The position numbers and the translations under genes were made by a program. A DNA stretch of 64,000 nucleotides. Source: Mucilaginibacter gossypiicola (GTDB lineage: Bacteria; Bacteroidota; Bacteroidia; Sphingobacteriales; Sphingobacteriaceae). Shown here piece after piece: positions 63,577 through 64,000 of the stretch. The notes beneath the pieces are model-generated. The model saw nothing but the letters and a program-made list of their open reading frames with translations, made no database searches and had not been told where the DNA came from. Location: positions 1 through 64,000 of the forward strand of contig NZ_FOCL01000001.1 of assembly GCF_900110105.1 (NCBI RefSeq), in the 5' to 3' direction. Numbering within the stretch: the stretch's first letter is position 1; every line of letters starts with the position of its first letter.

Positions 63577-64000
63577 ATGAAAAAGTATCTTCTTATATCA
63601 TTTAGTAAATCTTTATTCGTGCTGTTGCTGATTGGAAGCAATGTTTCGGCACAACAAAAAGATACTGCTTCAAGGCCTATCCGGCTTAATCAAATAGGTT
63701 TTTATCCAGGCGCTGTAAAAAGGGCTATAGTTTTAAACGATAAGGAAAGCGTTTTTTTTATCCAAACCATTCAAAAGCAAACAGTATTTACCGGGAAGCT
63801 GAAAATCTCACTTAAGCCAAACTTTGCAGGCCATATTGTTGAATATGCCGATTTTAGTGCTTTTGGCAAGCCCGGCAAGTATATACTTTACGTTCCAACG
63901 GTAGGTTACTCTTATCCTTTCGAAGTCAAAGCTTCAGTTCATAAAGCTGTAGCCGATGCCGCTATCAAAGCATACTATTTTATGCGGTCGGGTACTACGT
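63577..64000 (+). CDS. Glycoside hydrolase family 9 type enzyme, N-terminal part (cut by window edge)
   Basis: 141 codons are visible. After a signal peptide (ending NVSAQQ) the sequence reads RPIRLNQIGFYPGAVKRAIV, then GKLK..L with DFSAFGKPGKYILYV, then DAAIKAYYFMRSGTT. This is the CelD_N Ig-like domain (about 33-120) and the first helix of an (alpha/alpha)6 barrel of GH9, whose members cleave beta-glucans such as cellulose or related oligosaccharides. Catalytic residues lie beyond the window. The 194 bp upstream (63383-63576) hold nothing I can assign. Probably unrelated to the exporter. Confidence 0.8.
   Translation, partial: MKKYLLISFSKSLFVLLLIGSNVSAQQKDTASRPIRLNQIGFYPGAVKRAIVLNDKESVFFIQTIQKQTVFTGKLKISLKPNFAGHIVEYADFSAFGKPGKYILYVPTVGYSYPFEVKASVHKAVADAAIKAYYFMRSGTT

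Overview
The window looks like a chromosome segment from a Bacteroidota species, most likely Sphingobacteriaceae (Mucilaginibacter/Pedobacter-like). That is inferred from the protein families (long FtsX/MacB-type permeases, a DUF4097 beta-repeat protein, a PorT-type outer-membrane barrel, a GH9 glycosidase with an Ig-like N-terminus), the mostly weak Shine-Dalgarno sequences and the intergenic style. It was not tested by any database search.

Layout. 1-125 is the 5' end of an IS110-family transposase on the minus strand, followed by structured non-coding DNA. 485-3179 (minus strand) is a two-gene operon for an NtrB-like sensor kinase and a sigma-54-dependent NtrC-like regulator, closed by a terminator at 340-404. 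Divergently from it, a membrane-fusion (adaptor) protein and a MacB/LolD-type ATPase open a run of 21 full-length, co-oriented FtsX/MacB-type permease genes (P1-P21, 5899-60119). Each permease is about 790 residues and built from two permease modules fused in tandem. The run is interrupted once by a terminator-bounded DUF4097 protein gene (33373-34407), and it contains one decayed permease 3' end (47643-47692). After P21 and a strong terminator come a second ATPase and a TolC-type outer-membrane channel, then a small outer-membrane barrel protein and the start of a GH9 glycosidase cut by the window edge.

How it seems to work together. Adaptor, ATPase, permease and TolC channel are the parts of a MacAB-TolC-like tripartite exporter. 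Here one adaptor and one channel, at opposite ends of the cluster, and two ATPases serve 21 different permeases. Five places share one regulatory module: two 17-bp sites of the form TGT-N11-ACA whose starts are exactly 22 bp apart, followed 69-71 bp after the second site's start by a TGG(T/C)AT(G/A) element resembling a sigma-54 -24 box. The modules lie before the adaptor (3503), P8 (23161), P12 (34476), the remnant/P17 (47509) and ATPase 2 (60344). They divide the array into five transcription units: adaptor-ATPase1-P1..P7, P8-P11, P12-P16, P17-P21, and ATPase2-TolC. Terminators at 33259-33284 and 60154-60194 agree with this. The simplest reading is that the adjacent NtrB/NtrC pair switches on the whole cluster.

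Most gaps between permeases carry short-word palindromes (AATGAC/GTCATT, AATGAAC/GTTCATT or AGATTAG-type words) running from one stop codon towards the next start codon. In several gaps both arms carry the same matched change, so pairing is kept. No tRNA, rRNA or CRISPR array was seen.
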